Assembly (NCBI GenBank): GCA_010909165.1
Contig: VJWM01000019.1
Location: 1,550,001-1,614,000, forward strand
Source of the DNA: Anthoceros angustus
Taxonomy: Eukaryota > Streptophyta > Anthocerotopsida > Anthocerotales > Anthocerotaceae
Length of the DNA stretch: 64,000 bases
Reading direction: 5' to 3'
Below are positions 1-11,413 of this stretch, one piece after another. The translations under genes were made by a program, and so were the position numbers. Under the pieces are notes generated by a model that had not been told where the DNA came from, made no database searches, and was given only the letters and a program-made list of their open reading frames with translations. The stretch's first letter is position 1. Every line of letters starts with the position of its first letter.

Positions 1-618
1 GATTAACCTTATCGAGCATGCCTTCGAAGGCTATGAAGTGTGCCACCTCAAGTCGCCAAACATTTCCTAAACATACCGAGGCCAAGGGCGAAGTTTCAAA
101 CAATTTTGCGAAGTGGTAAGTGAGTGTATTCATAGAGTGCGCCGGGTCACCAAGATTGCAGGCGCCACTGACCGGCGACCCCCTTGTTTGTTTTAGGCAT
201 GAGGAGGCCCGACCGCGACTCCCTCCCGCGCCATCCAACATCATGGTGGAGTGCACCACACGGCGCCGACTCCACTCATCAATGTTCACCTCCACTGCTG
301 CTTGCGTAAACCGGGAGACATTGAGGATTTGGAAAGCCCGCCAAAACCTTTCCAAGATTTTGTTTATAGCGCAATCGAAACGGATGGAAGAAGAGCGAAA
401 ACAAATGGCCGAAGGACATGGATGCTGGCGAGTTCAGAGTGCCCGGTCTTGGACAAAGTGGCATATCAGGTGGTGCATCGAGACATTTTGGATATGAAAG
501 GATTTTTGCCACCGAGAAGGTACACTCTTCTTTTCTGCGACCTCCCTCGAGGTTTACAGCGGCATGAGAATGACAAGGCTTTCGTTGAAGAAGAATTGAA
601 AGAGCTCATCAGCTCTTT
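1..618 (+). pseudogene. DNA methyltransferase-like gene, 5' part (broken by transposon)
   Basis: This is the left part of a coding sequence that runs off the window edge. A good intron lies at about 115-196 (donor GTAAGTGAG, acceptor TTTGTTTTAG). After it the clearest coding frame runs from about 310 to 618 and includes VAYQVVHRDILDMKGFLPP, then TLLFCDLPRG, then a charged helix-like stretch ending ELISSF. CDLPRG sits where a (D/N)PP(Y/W) catalytic motif would be in a beta-class N4/N6 methyltransferase, which places its catalytic motif before its AdoMet-binding motif. The AdoMet motif is in the right part at 8451-8560. The catalytic motif is not canonical (D-L-P-R). A frame change is needed between about 200 and 310. 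The frame continues after the transposon at 8091. The methyltransferase assignment is inferred from motif order, and the host or transposon origin of the gene is unknown. Confidence 0.5.
616..618. repeat. Target-site duplication TTT, left
   Basis: TTT directly precedes the left terminal inverted repeat and is matched by TTT at 8088-8090 after the right one. Three-base duplications are typical of CACTA elements. Removing the element plus one TTT joins the flanking methyltransferase-like frame. Confidence 0.75.
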
Positions 619-639
619 CCCTACTAGAAAAGGGCACCC

Positions 640-1060
640 TATGTTACAGTGGATGTTGCAATTTTTTGTTAAACTTCCACATTGCAACATGTTTTGGAGG
701 GTTGGTATTAAGTTTGTTAGTTCCCTGCTTGGTGCATCTTAACACGAACTGCACTCTCTTCCCACCTCCCCTTCCGGGTACACCTCTCTCACAAGCATTG
801 TTAATAATTTCCCACCGCCTTGTTATACTGTGTTGCAATTTTATGTAACACTTCCAACTTGCAACATGTTTTGATGGCTTGGTGTTAAGTTGGTCCATTT
901 TTCTCTTCCTTCTCCCACCATCCTAACACAATGCTTGGTCTCTCACTTCATGTACCACTTCAAAATTGCAACACTTTATGGTGGCTTGGTGTTCAGTGTC
1001 CTTTTCTTATCCACCTTCTCACCCCATCTTAACACAATGCTTGGTCTCTCTCCTCTCACC
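640..1060. repeat. Left subterminal repeats of the CACTA-like element
   Basis: Repeated motifs of the type TTGCAACATGTTTTG, TGTTGCAATTTT and AACACTTCCAACTTGCAACA recur about every 50-120 bp. Their counterparts lie at 7790-8060. Their position and spacing match the transposase-binding subterminal repeats of CACTA elements. Confidence 0.6.
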
Positions 1061-4000
1061 TCACCCTCCTATTTATTGCCCCTTATCACACCCTTTTATA
1101 CTCTTTCACTTCTCCTCCTCCTTCATGGTGTGAGAAGGACCTCCCCTATCACAACCATTTTATACTCTTCCTCTTCCTCTTTCAACATGCTTGTTACAAT
1201 GACCTCTCTCTCCCTGTCCTTCCCCCTTTTACCTCCTTTGCATATACTCGTATACATATATATGTTTATAGGCTTCAAGACATAAGTATGTGTAAGTATA
1301 TATATGTACACATCCATCTTATACTTCTATTATATTAGTGTATTATATGCCTCTTTGTATACGTATATGTGTATATAGGCATCAAGACTTGTTTATATAG
1401 TAATATATATGTGCTAACCCTTACGTCACTCTCATACCTTGCATATATAAGTGTTTGATTTTATTGACAAATTAATTGGAATTTTTGGAAGTTCAAGCGT
1501 CCTCTATCCCTTGACATCGGTGGCTTTGTTGCCCGATGCAATTAACTTTATCTACAAACATACGTCTTCCAAGTGATATGGCCATATGTCGTCTTGCGGC
1601 TCACTTGGTGACTCTTGAGACCAACACCATTGTTTTCGTGGTTCCTCCACAACTTCCTAGACCTATCCGGTGGCCTCAATCACCACTTTCACGGCGAAGG
1701 ACCCCTGTAAATGCTAGGCTATAAAGGTGGGAATACCAATTCCATCTTTGATTGACCATCACCGGTCCACGTCTGGCGACTCCTCGCAAGAAAATGGCTC
1801 GAACATTCACATTCCCCTCCACAAAGCCCACGCCACGGTTGTTTTCAGTTGCATTGCATGCGCTCCGCATTCTCTCATCCATCCGGGTTCCCCACCATCT
1901 CTCCAGTGCTCCGCTCCCACATCCGGGTTTCCCACCATCTCTCCAGGCTCTCCACATCCAGTTCCCCACCATCTACGTTGCCTCCGGATCACTTGTGGTG
2001 GCCTGCTTGCCACCTTTCCTCCATCTTCCTTCTCTCCACTAGTATCATGCCTTCCTTCGACATGGCCTTCACCTTCCACCGCTTTCCCTTCCCTTCTTCC
2101 CCTGAGTCATGCACACATCACTTAGAGCTCACGTCCTACATATCACCACGTCGCACCAACCATCAACTCCTCATTCTCCACCCAACCTCCATCGCATGCT
2201 CACACCATGTACACTCCACCACGCCCATGCACACAACACGGCAATGGCGTCGTCTAGTGGCTTACCAACTCCATCAATTCTCCAATTTCTAGTGGCAATG
2301 TAGTCGGTATGTCGTCTCCACCTCATCATCCGCCATCTCCACATCCGCCTCCTCTTGCGCTTTCCCCATCATTCGCCACGGTGTCCTTCTCCTCACCGTC
2401 CTCCCGACCATCATATGCACGCGTTCCTTGGCCGCAACCGCCTCCTCCGAGACCAGTCTCCACTCCCGTGGCAGCAGTTTCCTCCCTCCACATCCTCCTC
2501 CCACGTTGTTGGGGTTATCCATCGCCACCGAGCAAGGTCCACAAGACCAATGGCCTCTCTCTCGCCACACGGTCGGCCTCTTGGGCAGCACCACCATGCT
2601 CCTCCCGATCACCAGTCCTCTTTCTCCTGACTCACGCCAATTCCTCCTCCCTCCCGATGTCACGGCCTGGCGATTCCTCCTCGAAAGTTTTGGATTCTCT
2701 CCGCAGCTCCAGTTAGCTCCCCACCTATTAGAGACACCCACTCCCCTTGCGGCCGCTTTCTCAAGATCGTCCTCCTCTTTGGCGCAGACTCCACCGTTGG
2801 AAGTTGCTCCAAAGACCGACACCTCTCTCGCCGCCTCCGCTCCACGCGATGATCATCCACCCTCTCCACTTCTTGAATCCGCATTCTCCACAGTGCCCAC
2901 CTCACTTGCGCTAGGACCATCCTTCGCCGTGCTTCCATCCAAGAAGGGGACTACGTGGCATGCCATCTGTTGGCTCCTTGCCATGCCACCTTCCCAGCTG
3001 CTTGTGTTTGTGCACGAAAATCCTTGTCCACGTATGCCATTCCTCCATGCATGCCATATATAGTCCCCGCTTTTTATGACCATTTCGTGAAGGACAAGTG
3101 TTTGCAATGCGATTTGAGTGGCCGATGACCAAGGAAGTGCCATGCCATGACAAGGTCATGGCCATCTTACAACGCCATGAACCAAGGACAATGGTTCCCT
3201 TTCTCTCAAATAAAATTCTCCCTCCACCATGGTCCAAGGAAGGTGGGTGCAAGCCATTAGAATAATTGAAAACTCATGGCATGGAAGAAAACATGCCACG
3301 CGTCGAAGGTCGTTTGAACCGTGACGCCTTGATTCTTTTTGGTAATAATCTATATCAACATCTACACCATTGTGCAAGGACGGTGGGTGGCACGTGAGCC
3401 ATTCAAGCAAACTAAATGCCCCTTTCATTATGCCATGAATGAAGGACCGTCCGTATGTGAATTTGCCATATATGCCAATTCCGTTCTCCTAGATAATGAT
3501 GTCCATCGTTCGAGACTCCCATTCGCTCTCCACCAATCATGCGCGTCACATGGCGAGCGTATAATGTATTCACGCCATCGGCACCATGCTAGGGTGGCGG
3601 CTCGGCGTCACTATGGCGCGCCAAAGTTTCCAGCCCTTAGGAGACATGAAAACAAACTTGCATTCGCGCTCCTTTATGGTCATGTACACACATTGCATTT
3701 ACCGAACGTCACTTTGTTGTTGGCGACCATCAAAGCGCCATGTTTGGTTTGTCACATGTAAGGTTGAAATTCAAGATCCTCTCATCCGCAACCCGATGTG
3801 GCACAGGGCACAAGGCAGAAGGTGGTGGTCCGCTTTAAATGTCACCACCTTGCCTCGCTTCACGCTACTACCTTTCTCTTGGTCATCCTCGCGAGCACAT
3901 CTTCACGGAAACATGCACACTGCGGCGCTCTCCTGCTACCTTATGCCATGTATGACGGACATGTTGGCGTATCGAGCTAGCTTCCGTCGGAAACCTAAAT

Positions 4001-6700
4001 GGGCGTGGAGTGGTAGTTCGCACCACGAGGCGTGTGTTCATGTCTCCATCTTGGTGCACAACTAGAAATCATTGATGGCCATCAAGGATCCTTTGCAAAG
4101 GTTGGAGGCGGTGTCACCGCCTCATGGCGTGGAGCGAGCTGCCTCGTGGCTATCCCTCGTGGGGACTTGCTGGTTCGGTGGCGGTGGTTCCTTCCACATG
4201 GTGCGGCAAAGTGTTTGTGGAATCCGCATAAGTTAAAACCGCCTTCATTTGCACGACATGTCATTTGTGGATCATTGCGAAGTGTGCACATTATTGTTGC
4301 ACAGTGGTGGAAACCACGATGGCCATTAAGGACAAGGGCTGCAATTCCACATCAATGACGATGGCCATCGAGGATGATGGATGGGAGGTTGCTCTCCCTC
4401 GGCCATCAAGGACCTGGTATGGAGGCCGTCCCTTGGCTCTTCGTCTCGCAGCGGCGTCGTGTGGCGGACGGTTTATACCTCACAATGTGGGGACATATGC
4501 TTACCGTAATTAAACATTGGGATGGGAAAGTCCTTCATCCTTGATCACTACTTGTACTTCCCATGTCACCTTGGCAATGGATGCCGTCCATACGTTGAGA
4601 CATGACAAGTCACCCTTGCATCGAGTCGCGTCTGAAAGTGGAATAAATCATGTATGGTGATTGGTTTGCACGTTATATATTGTCTCCTCCCTCCGGATGC
4701 ACAAGGCAATCTTTGGTCGTGGAAGGCGATGATTAATGGTAAAATGCGATGGGCGCATTGAGCGGTCGCCATGTGGGCAATATAATACATCATGAGTAAC
4801 GACAATAATGGGACATGAAACTTGCTCCCAAGTCAAGGTTGTGGTCGAAAATTGTTGATTATGGGCAAGTAGCATGTGCACAATCGTAGCCTCCCGCCAA
4901 GAGGAGTAAATGACAACCAGTGGGCCTTTGCAAACAAAGCTTTTCAAAATAGCCTTGAATTCGGCTAGGGACTCATGGCGCACCTTTCACCGAGAGGAAG
5001 CCATTGCCTTGACATGGCAGGTGGTGGACAACCGGTTCGCGGATGGGGAGTATGGCGAGGTGAAGCTTGCTAGAGTCACGTGCGCGAACACCATAGTCGG
5101 ACGCGTCGTGCAGCCGACCGTATCTGGGTGGGGAGGATGAGGGGCCAAATGGCCTCGGGCTATCTCGCTCATCCACCGCGCGGTCTCCATTCGGACATCG
5201 GCGATGTGAAGAAGCGGCCTCCTCGTCGAGGCAGTCGGAGAGGTAAGGCGGCGAGGGGCACATGGGCCCAACTTGATTTTGACGACTTTGAGACGTGGAA
5301 CCTCCCGGACGGATGCGGAGTTGGAGCACTGCGTGCGAAGTGAAGGAAATAGATGAAGAGCTATTTACATTGGATGAGGTGGGTTTTAGCTCGCGTTAAT
5401 GGCAAGTGGCAAAGTGTGCACACAATCTGAAGTTTGCAGGCCAGATGAGTGGGCATGGTGGACAAACGGGTAACACATGTGCACAGCATCTTGGCGGCAT
5501 TCAAGCTTGGAGACAAGGGGAGGCAACCTTTCGAGGGACGGGCGGTGGCAGGGATTGCTAGAAGGGAAAGGGTGGAAATCGTGAAAGGCGATAGTGGGGT
5601 TCGTACAGTTCCTTCAGTAAGATAGGGAGTGTATGAAAAGATCCTAGAGGTTCGAGCTATTGCAAGGAGAACAAGGAAAATGACCATTTTGCTTAACGAC
5701 ATTGAATTGAAGATGGATCCCGATATGGTGGCCTTTCCGAGACGGAAGGAAGGGGTGGGAGGCAACGATGGTGCGAGGTGGTGACATGGACGAGAGGCTA
5801 TCAAGGAATGCGGATGGCGCGGAAGGGGCTTGGGAGGAAGGAGGCCGGAGGGGCGAGAGGGACAGGACTTTGAATGGGGAAAGGTGGCGATGAACAAGGA
5901 GCGGGAAGTGGAGGCGGTCTTGAGGAAGCATGCGGAGGAGGCGGAGGGAAGCAGTGGCAGTGTGGGCGATATTGTGGTGCCGCGACACCACGATCGCCTA
6001 GGGTTGGTGGAAGCGCATGCACAGGATTGGGGTCAATGGAGGCGGGCGAGGCATGTCGTGGGCAGCAAGCAAATAATGGAAAAGAGGTGGAGGGTGCCGA
6101 GACCGCGGTGACGGCCATGTATGGGGAGGGTGGAGGCCGTTGGGATCGAGATGGAGTGGCGCCGATGGAGGCGGGAACAAGGTGTGTGGAGGCGAGTCGG
6201 GTGGTGGAGCACGGAGGCAACCGTCACCGGGAAACACACTTGTGTGCACTATGGACAGCCAAAAATCGCGGGGGACTAGGAGGAGGCGGGTGGCGGAGGG
6301 GCGACGGAGTGGATCACCCAGCAGCGGCCATGGTGGCGGGGGCAAAAGGCGCGAACATGAGGCGGATGTCGAGGGAGAGAGAATGAAGGAGGACTAAGAG
6401 GGCAACATGCGGTGCGCTGATATCGGCAAAAGGCCAATGCAGATGGAGGCCGAGGGGACGGCGTGGGGACTGCGAGAACATGGGCCAGCGGCGGAGGCAG
6501 TCTTGAAGAGGACGATGTGCCTAATTTGTGCAGACACATACCTTGCAGCCTCGGATCGAGCATGGACACATAGTGGAGCCCAGTTGAGGCAACGCCACGA
6601 TAAAGGGTGGAGGCCGAAGAGGAAAATGGGAGGAGGAGGAGGCGGGGGCAAAAGTAAAAGGGCAATGGTGGATGGGGAGGGTGGAGGCGGAAGAAGGAGG
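1061..6700. other. Interior of the CACTA-like element, no recognised gene
   Basis: The stretch is CT-rich to about 3060, mixed to about 5300, then GA-rich with many GGAGG runs. An AT-rich patch with TATATA tracts lies at about 1240-1450. Open frames up to about 230 codons occur on both strands, but they are low-complexity Pro/Ser or Gly/Arg translations with no domain I recognise. Captured host gene fragments, common in such elements, cannot be excluded. Confidence 0.5.
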
Positions 6701-6710
6701 ACGGAAGAGG

Positions 6711-7095
6711 AAAATGTAGAAGCGGTGCAGTTCGAGACTCAATTTGGTTGAAGTAGATGACCCTTTGGGCAGCAGGACTGTAGAGAGGGGCTCTGTCCGT
6801 TGACAGTATAATTCCGTTTTGACTCTTCGAGGAAAACGCCTGAATTTGATTTGAATGCATACTACCTTTTTTGGACCCATAGTGCTGGCACTCTGCCCTT
6901 TCCGCCAGAGTATATCTGGCAAGGGTGCGCCGGACGACCGGCGCACTGAAACAAAAGTGTGCATACATGGAAGAAAACCTCTATTTTACTTACATTATTC
7001 TAAGTGGAACCTGCCATTAAGCACATCTCTTTTAAAAACACGTGTTTTGAATGATATGAGAAAGGGTGGCAACCTCGCCCAAAGCGGAAAAGAGG
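6711..7095. repeat. 385-bp direct repeat, copy 1 (inside the transposon)
   Basis: It starts GAAAATGTAGAAGCGGTGCAG and ends near AAAGCGGAAAAGAGG. It closely matches 8917-9291 in the same orientation, with a divergent patch in the middle (about 6893-6950). The identity of the repeat is unknown. It contains no coding signal I recognise and lacks the TG...CA ends of an LTR. Confidence 0.7.
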
Positions 7096-7789
7096 AGGGG
7101 CGGAGGAAGGTAAGGCAAATGGAGCTTCGTGGAAACCCATTAACGCTGGATAACTCATGACGCCATGCTGGTTTGTATGTGCAATGTGCAGAAGGCGGGG
7201 AGGAAGCGGAGGAAGTGGCAAAGCTTGCCTCGGAAAAAGTGGGAGGAAGAAGAAAATTGCGAATCGAGCAGGAGGCGGAAGTTTCTGTAGGTGCATACGA
7301 TGGCAGTAGGAAGTGCCTTACATGGAGGCGGAAAAGCATAAGCCGGCGCATACCAAATCTCCTCCGGCACAATCTTGTAGGGCATAACCTCATGGTGATG
7401 CGTCACAATAAGGTGATAGGTGGGGACAATATCTTCTTGGGCGCCATGGCGGAAGCCGATGGCTATTGTTGACGTGGGAAGGACAAACCGCAGATGCTAT
7501 AAAGTAGGGGTATAAAGGGCCGTCTATTTACACAAATAGTAAATACAAAGTATCGTACCATGAATATGTATGATGTACGTATGTTAATATACAAACTTAT
7601 TTTATATGAAATTGAATACAGTATAGCACTTAGAATAATACATTACATTTATCACCGTAGACTATATGCGTATAGTACAAGGATGTATTGATACATGTAT
7701 ATGTGGTCGTATTGAAGGCGTATCGGTGGTAACTACCAAGTAAAAGCGTGGTATTTCAAAGGGCAAAAGTAAAAGGGCAATGGTGGATG

Positions 7790-8057
7790 GGGAGGAGGTT
7801 CGGTACCAAGCCTCCAAAAGTGTTACAAGACCTCTCTTGTAACACTTTAGATGTTGCAATCATGTTGCAATTTTGAGAGAGGCAAAACCACCTCTCACTT
7901 CATCTTAACATAATTGCAACACCATTGCAACATGATTGCAACAACGGCCGTGGTATGGTTTCCAAGCCAAAGTGTAACAAGGGGCCCAAAAAGTGTTACA
8001 TGACCCCAAAATTGCAACATGAGTGTTGCATCCAGGGGTCCAAATCTTAACATAAAG
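7790..8057. repeat. Right subterminal repeats of the CACTA-like element
   Basis: A dense series of GTTGCAA, TTGCAACA, GTGTTACA and GTGTAACA motifs lies next to the right terminal inverted repeat. They mirror the left subterminal zone. Confidence 0.6.
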
Positions 8058-8087
8058 TGTAACATAGGGTGCCCTTTTCTAGTAGGG

Positions 8088-8090
8088 TTT
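8088..8090. repeat. Target-site duplication TTT, right
   Basis: TTT follows the right terminal inverted repeat and matches 616-618. Confidence 0.75.
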
Positions 8091-8882
8091 CAACGAGAAG
8101 ACCACCAGCGATGTGTTCCGGATAATTCTGATGCATGGGGTGGATGGGGTGATTCAAGCCAGGGAGGCTTTGAGGTCGTGGTGCAGGAAAGGAGTCATAC
8201 AAACCACGGTATGGAGAAAACCAACATCCCACGAGCAGTGGTCTTTGTTGAAACAGTGGAATATTTGACAGTGGGAAGCGCAGTGAAGACAGAGTCCAAT
8301 GTCGGAAAAGCTCCTCTTTTTGCCGGCAAAGACATCAAACAGGTGCTCCCAAGAGTTATCTGACATGGAACTGTGGTGAAGAAGCTGATTTACCACACTG
8401 GTGATAAGATGGTCGTATCGCCATATCAGAAACCTTTGGGCTTATGAGGCATGTTGGTGAACATATTCTCCAACGAAGACGACTGGATTGTTGACGCCTG
8501 TGCAGGATCAGGGTCATTTTTGGTGGCCGGGATTCAACGGAAAAGGAACGTTGTGGCCATTGACAAAGACGCACGATGCTCAATGTATATGTCACAACGA
8601 GTGAACGAGTTGGAGCGGCTGCCGGACGAGTTCGAAGAAATAACAACAGATAAGTTTTCGCGGGGCCCTGGCAAGTTTTGGGCAATTAAGGAGATCTGTG
8701 CAGACGGAGGCATTGACATGAAAATTCAAGTGTATAGCTTGCTTGGAAAGAAGGGTCAGAATGAAGGACTCCGCAGACCCCAGGACGACCGGCCGGTTGA
8801 AGATCAACTGGCATTGACGATATGGGATGAAAACGGCACACTACCACCGCAGCAATGTAGGCTCACGTTCGCTTTGCGTTGA
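8091..8882 (+). pseudogene. DNA methyltransferase-like gene, 3' part
   Basis: With the transposon and one TTT removed, the frame from the left part runs on as NEKTTSDVFRIILMHGVDG and then REALRSWCRKGVIQ. It later meets a stop at about 8265. The neighbouring frame then carries EYLTVGSAVKTE, KDIKQVLPRVI, a TGA, VVKKLIYHTGDKMVVSPYQK, a second TGA, and LVNIFSNEDDWIVDACAGSG at about 8455-8515. DxxxGSG followed by VVAIDKD resembles the AdoMet-binding motif I and acidic motif II of N4/N6 methyltransferases. At least one frameshift and two TGA stops make it non-functional as read. Similar methyltransferase domains occur in some eukaryotic retroelements, for example DIRS-type, so a transposon origin is possible. 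Confidence 0.55.
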
Positions 8883-8916
8883 AGGTGATGACTTTGGTGA
8901 CACTAAAGCGCTTTGG

Positions 8917-9291
8917 AAAATGTAGAAGCGGTGCAGTTCGGAGCTCAATTTGGTTGAAGTAGATGACCCTTTGGGCAGCAGGACTTGTAGATGAGGGGCT
9001 CTGTCCAGGTTGACGGTATAATTCCCGGTTTTGACTCTTCGAGGAAAAATTAATTTGATTTGAATGCATACTACCTTTTTTGGACCCATAGTGCTGCACG
9101 CCTTTCCGCCAGAGTACACTGGTGCAGGGACGACCGCATCAAACAAAAGTGTGCATACATGGAAGAAAACCTCTATTTTACTTACATTATTCTAAGTGGA
9201 ACCTGCCATTAAGCACATCTCTTTTAAAAACACGTGTTTTGAATGATATGAGAAAGGGGTGGCAACCTCCGCCCAAAGCGGAAAAGAGGCT
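8917..9291. repeat. 385-bp direct repeat, copy 2 (outside the transposon)
   Basis: This copy matches 6711-7095 in the same orientation and lies just past the methyltransferase-like remnant, outside the CACTA-like element. It is slightly shorter, with small deletions around 9095-9140. Confidence 0.7.
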
Positions 9292-11413
9292 TTTAAGAAT
9301 CCGCCGATATTGCGCGGACTTTGCTTGGCATATTCCCAAGATATCTTATTGGCATCAGCATATGCCAGAAATATCCTAAGAATACACTATATGCAAGAAA
9401 TATGCTAAAGCATATTACTTGTGCTTATCCACTTAGTTATTGCTATCCATATTTAATTAATACTAATTATACAAGATACGGTTAAAGTAACATGGGCGTT
9501 TGGCAAAGCATGGAGATAGAATGCCAAATGCCACATTTGGATCCTCCAGCAAACGAAGCCTCAATGTGGAAAAGGTCCTCTACAGCGATAAAGCCCTTAA
9601 ACAACAAATTGTAAAACCCTTAAACAACAAATTGTAAAGCCCTGAGACTAAACGTGGAACGTGGAGAAATCGACCCTCAATCCCAGTAGAGCTTGTGTGA
9701 GACGAACTCAAAGGCTTTTTCTAACTTGCCCAATGATGTGTCTTCCGCCAATGAAGGAAAAGTACTGTAACGTTGTGGGGTCCCGCATAAGCCAATAATA
9801 CCCCCAATTGTGTAGTTTTGCTGGTTTTGGAATGAATTTATTTATTTTATGCATGATTAGACAATTATAGTGCCAAAAGAGGCAAAAGTATTAGAAATGG
9901 TGACGGCATTAGATGCAAAGCAACGACATGGTTGGCAAGACGTTGCGACGTGATGATGTGGTCAGTAGGACGTCGCAATGTACTTAGAAAGTGTCAACGA
10001 CTGGTCAGCATGGTAGCTACCAATTCGGGCTGAAAGGACGGGTGGAGGGAGTAAGAAGTTCTTGGCGTGCAAGTCTGCGGCACGGGAACAGGCCAATTGA
10101 AGTAAGGATGGTGCCAACAGGGCAGTAACGACGCGTGTTGCCTACTCTTGGCAGACGTCTCTCTCTCTCCCTTCCCATTTGCAACTGTGAGCCCCAGCTA
10201 TGCCTCGCCACCGTAGCCAAGTCTCATGCCACCACCATTGCCTTTTTTGAAGAAGCAAATATGTGGCAAAGTAGGATGTCGAGACCTTCAGCGTTTTAGC
10301 AACGCCCGCAAAAGGAAGGTGAGGAAGGGAGGCTAGACTTCTCCTAGTTGAGGACGAAGCTGGTGGACATCAAGGCATCACATGTAGAGCAAACAAGGCC
10401 ATTGTTGGTACGCATGGAGCTGGACTCCCTCCTTAGGCCCTAGAACTACCAGAGCCCATATTTGGTTCAAACTCCTTTGGGAGGCCCAACTCGGAGGTAG
10501 GAGGGAGGGCATCGTGGAAGTTGGAAAAACGGGACGAGGTGACCCGAGCCCAAAGACTATTCAGAGGATAGCCCGTAAGTGCGGTGTGCTCAGCCAGAAA
10601 CTGCTGGCTTGTCCGTTGCTTGCCCGACCCGGAGCACCAATCTATGGCTAGATTGTTGCACGGTTTACATGAAATCACCGAGTATTATTTGAGAGACACT
10701 TACCTTGTGTATTTGGACGACATTGTGGAAGGGCGGCCAGTGGATTAAGGTGCAATATTGCTTGATATGGCAGGGTAGTGAAGGGAGTTTAAAATTCTGT
10801 ATCGAACAACTTTATACATAACACTATGCGACACAATGTATAACGTTGTGTATCGATGCATGGACTTCGTGGTCCATGGGCACCCCCTAAAAGACCACCG
10901 AACTCGGCGAAGGAAGAAGAAGAAGAAAGAAGCCTGGCCCCGTTTACCAGTTTAGGGTTTAGGATGGGGAGGGGGTGCAGCTCTAGTTCGGAATTCGGAA
11001 TGCATTGCGTAGCGAAGCCCGGGTCCCGGTCCGGGCTCACGCGGGCCCACCTCGTTACTACCTACTAAAACCTTATGTCCCTAAGCTTCTTCGCCATTCT
11101 TCCCTACATTATGCCGTAGCCACCATCATCGTGGCCTGAGTGCCGGGCTTTGCCAGCTCCTGCGGTGCACACACCTACCACGTCCTTTTACCAAGTCTCA
11201 TGACGAAAATTCTTCTTCCTTTTCATCTCCAATATTCACCAATATTTCGCTACAGCTGGTGGTGACGTAGATGCACGGCTGAAACGTAGCACATACACAT
11301 GGACGTACACAGAGCAGCATCGTACTCAACTCCAGCTTCATCCCACAACAAGGACAAGAGTCAAGAACAGTTTGTCGTACAAAGAAGTGGAAGATCCACT
11401 ACTTTCCACCCTC
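9292..11413. other. Intergenic stretch, no recognised gene
   Basis: AT-rich to about 9950, then mixed. A 24-bp unit containing CCTTAAACAACAAATTGTAAA is repeated in tandem at about 9595-9645. A short imperfect tandem motif lies at about 10795-10855. ORFs on either strand are short and show no family I recognise. The right end may hold the 3' UTR of the GT49 gene. Confidence 0.5.

Larger units (their letters stand above)
619..8087. mobile_element. CACTA-like DNA transposon, 7.47 kb, probably non-autonomous
   Basis: Perfect 30-bp terminal inverted repeats lie at 619-648 and 8058-8087. They begin CCCTACTAGAAAAGGGCACC, close to the plant CACTA consensus start CACTAC(T/A)AGAAAA. They are flanked by the 3-bp duplication TTT. 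The subterminal zones (about 640-1060 and 7790-8060) are packed with TTGCAACA/TGTTGCAA and TGTTACA motifs, as expected for transposase-binding subterminal repeats. I recognise no transposase in the interior. It holds CT-rich, proline/serine-coding and GA-rich stretches with scattered ORFs that look non-coding. The element is therefore probably non-autonomous or has lost its transposase. It sits inside the methyltransferase-like gene. Confidence 0.8.

Noticed and set aside
1727-3063. Proline/serine-rich ORFs of up to 211 codons
   Set aside because: CT-rich composition keeps several frames open at once. There is no domain, and they lie inside a transposon.
6711-9291. The two 385-bp repeats as LTRs of a small retroelement around the methyltransferase fragment
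   Set aside because: One copy lies inside the CACTA-like element and the other outside. Neither has TG...CA ends, and no primer site or polypurine tract adjoins them.
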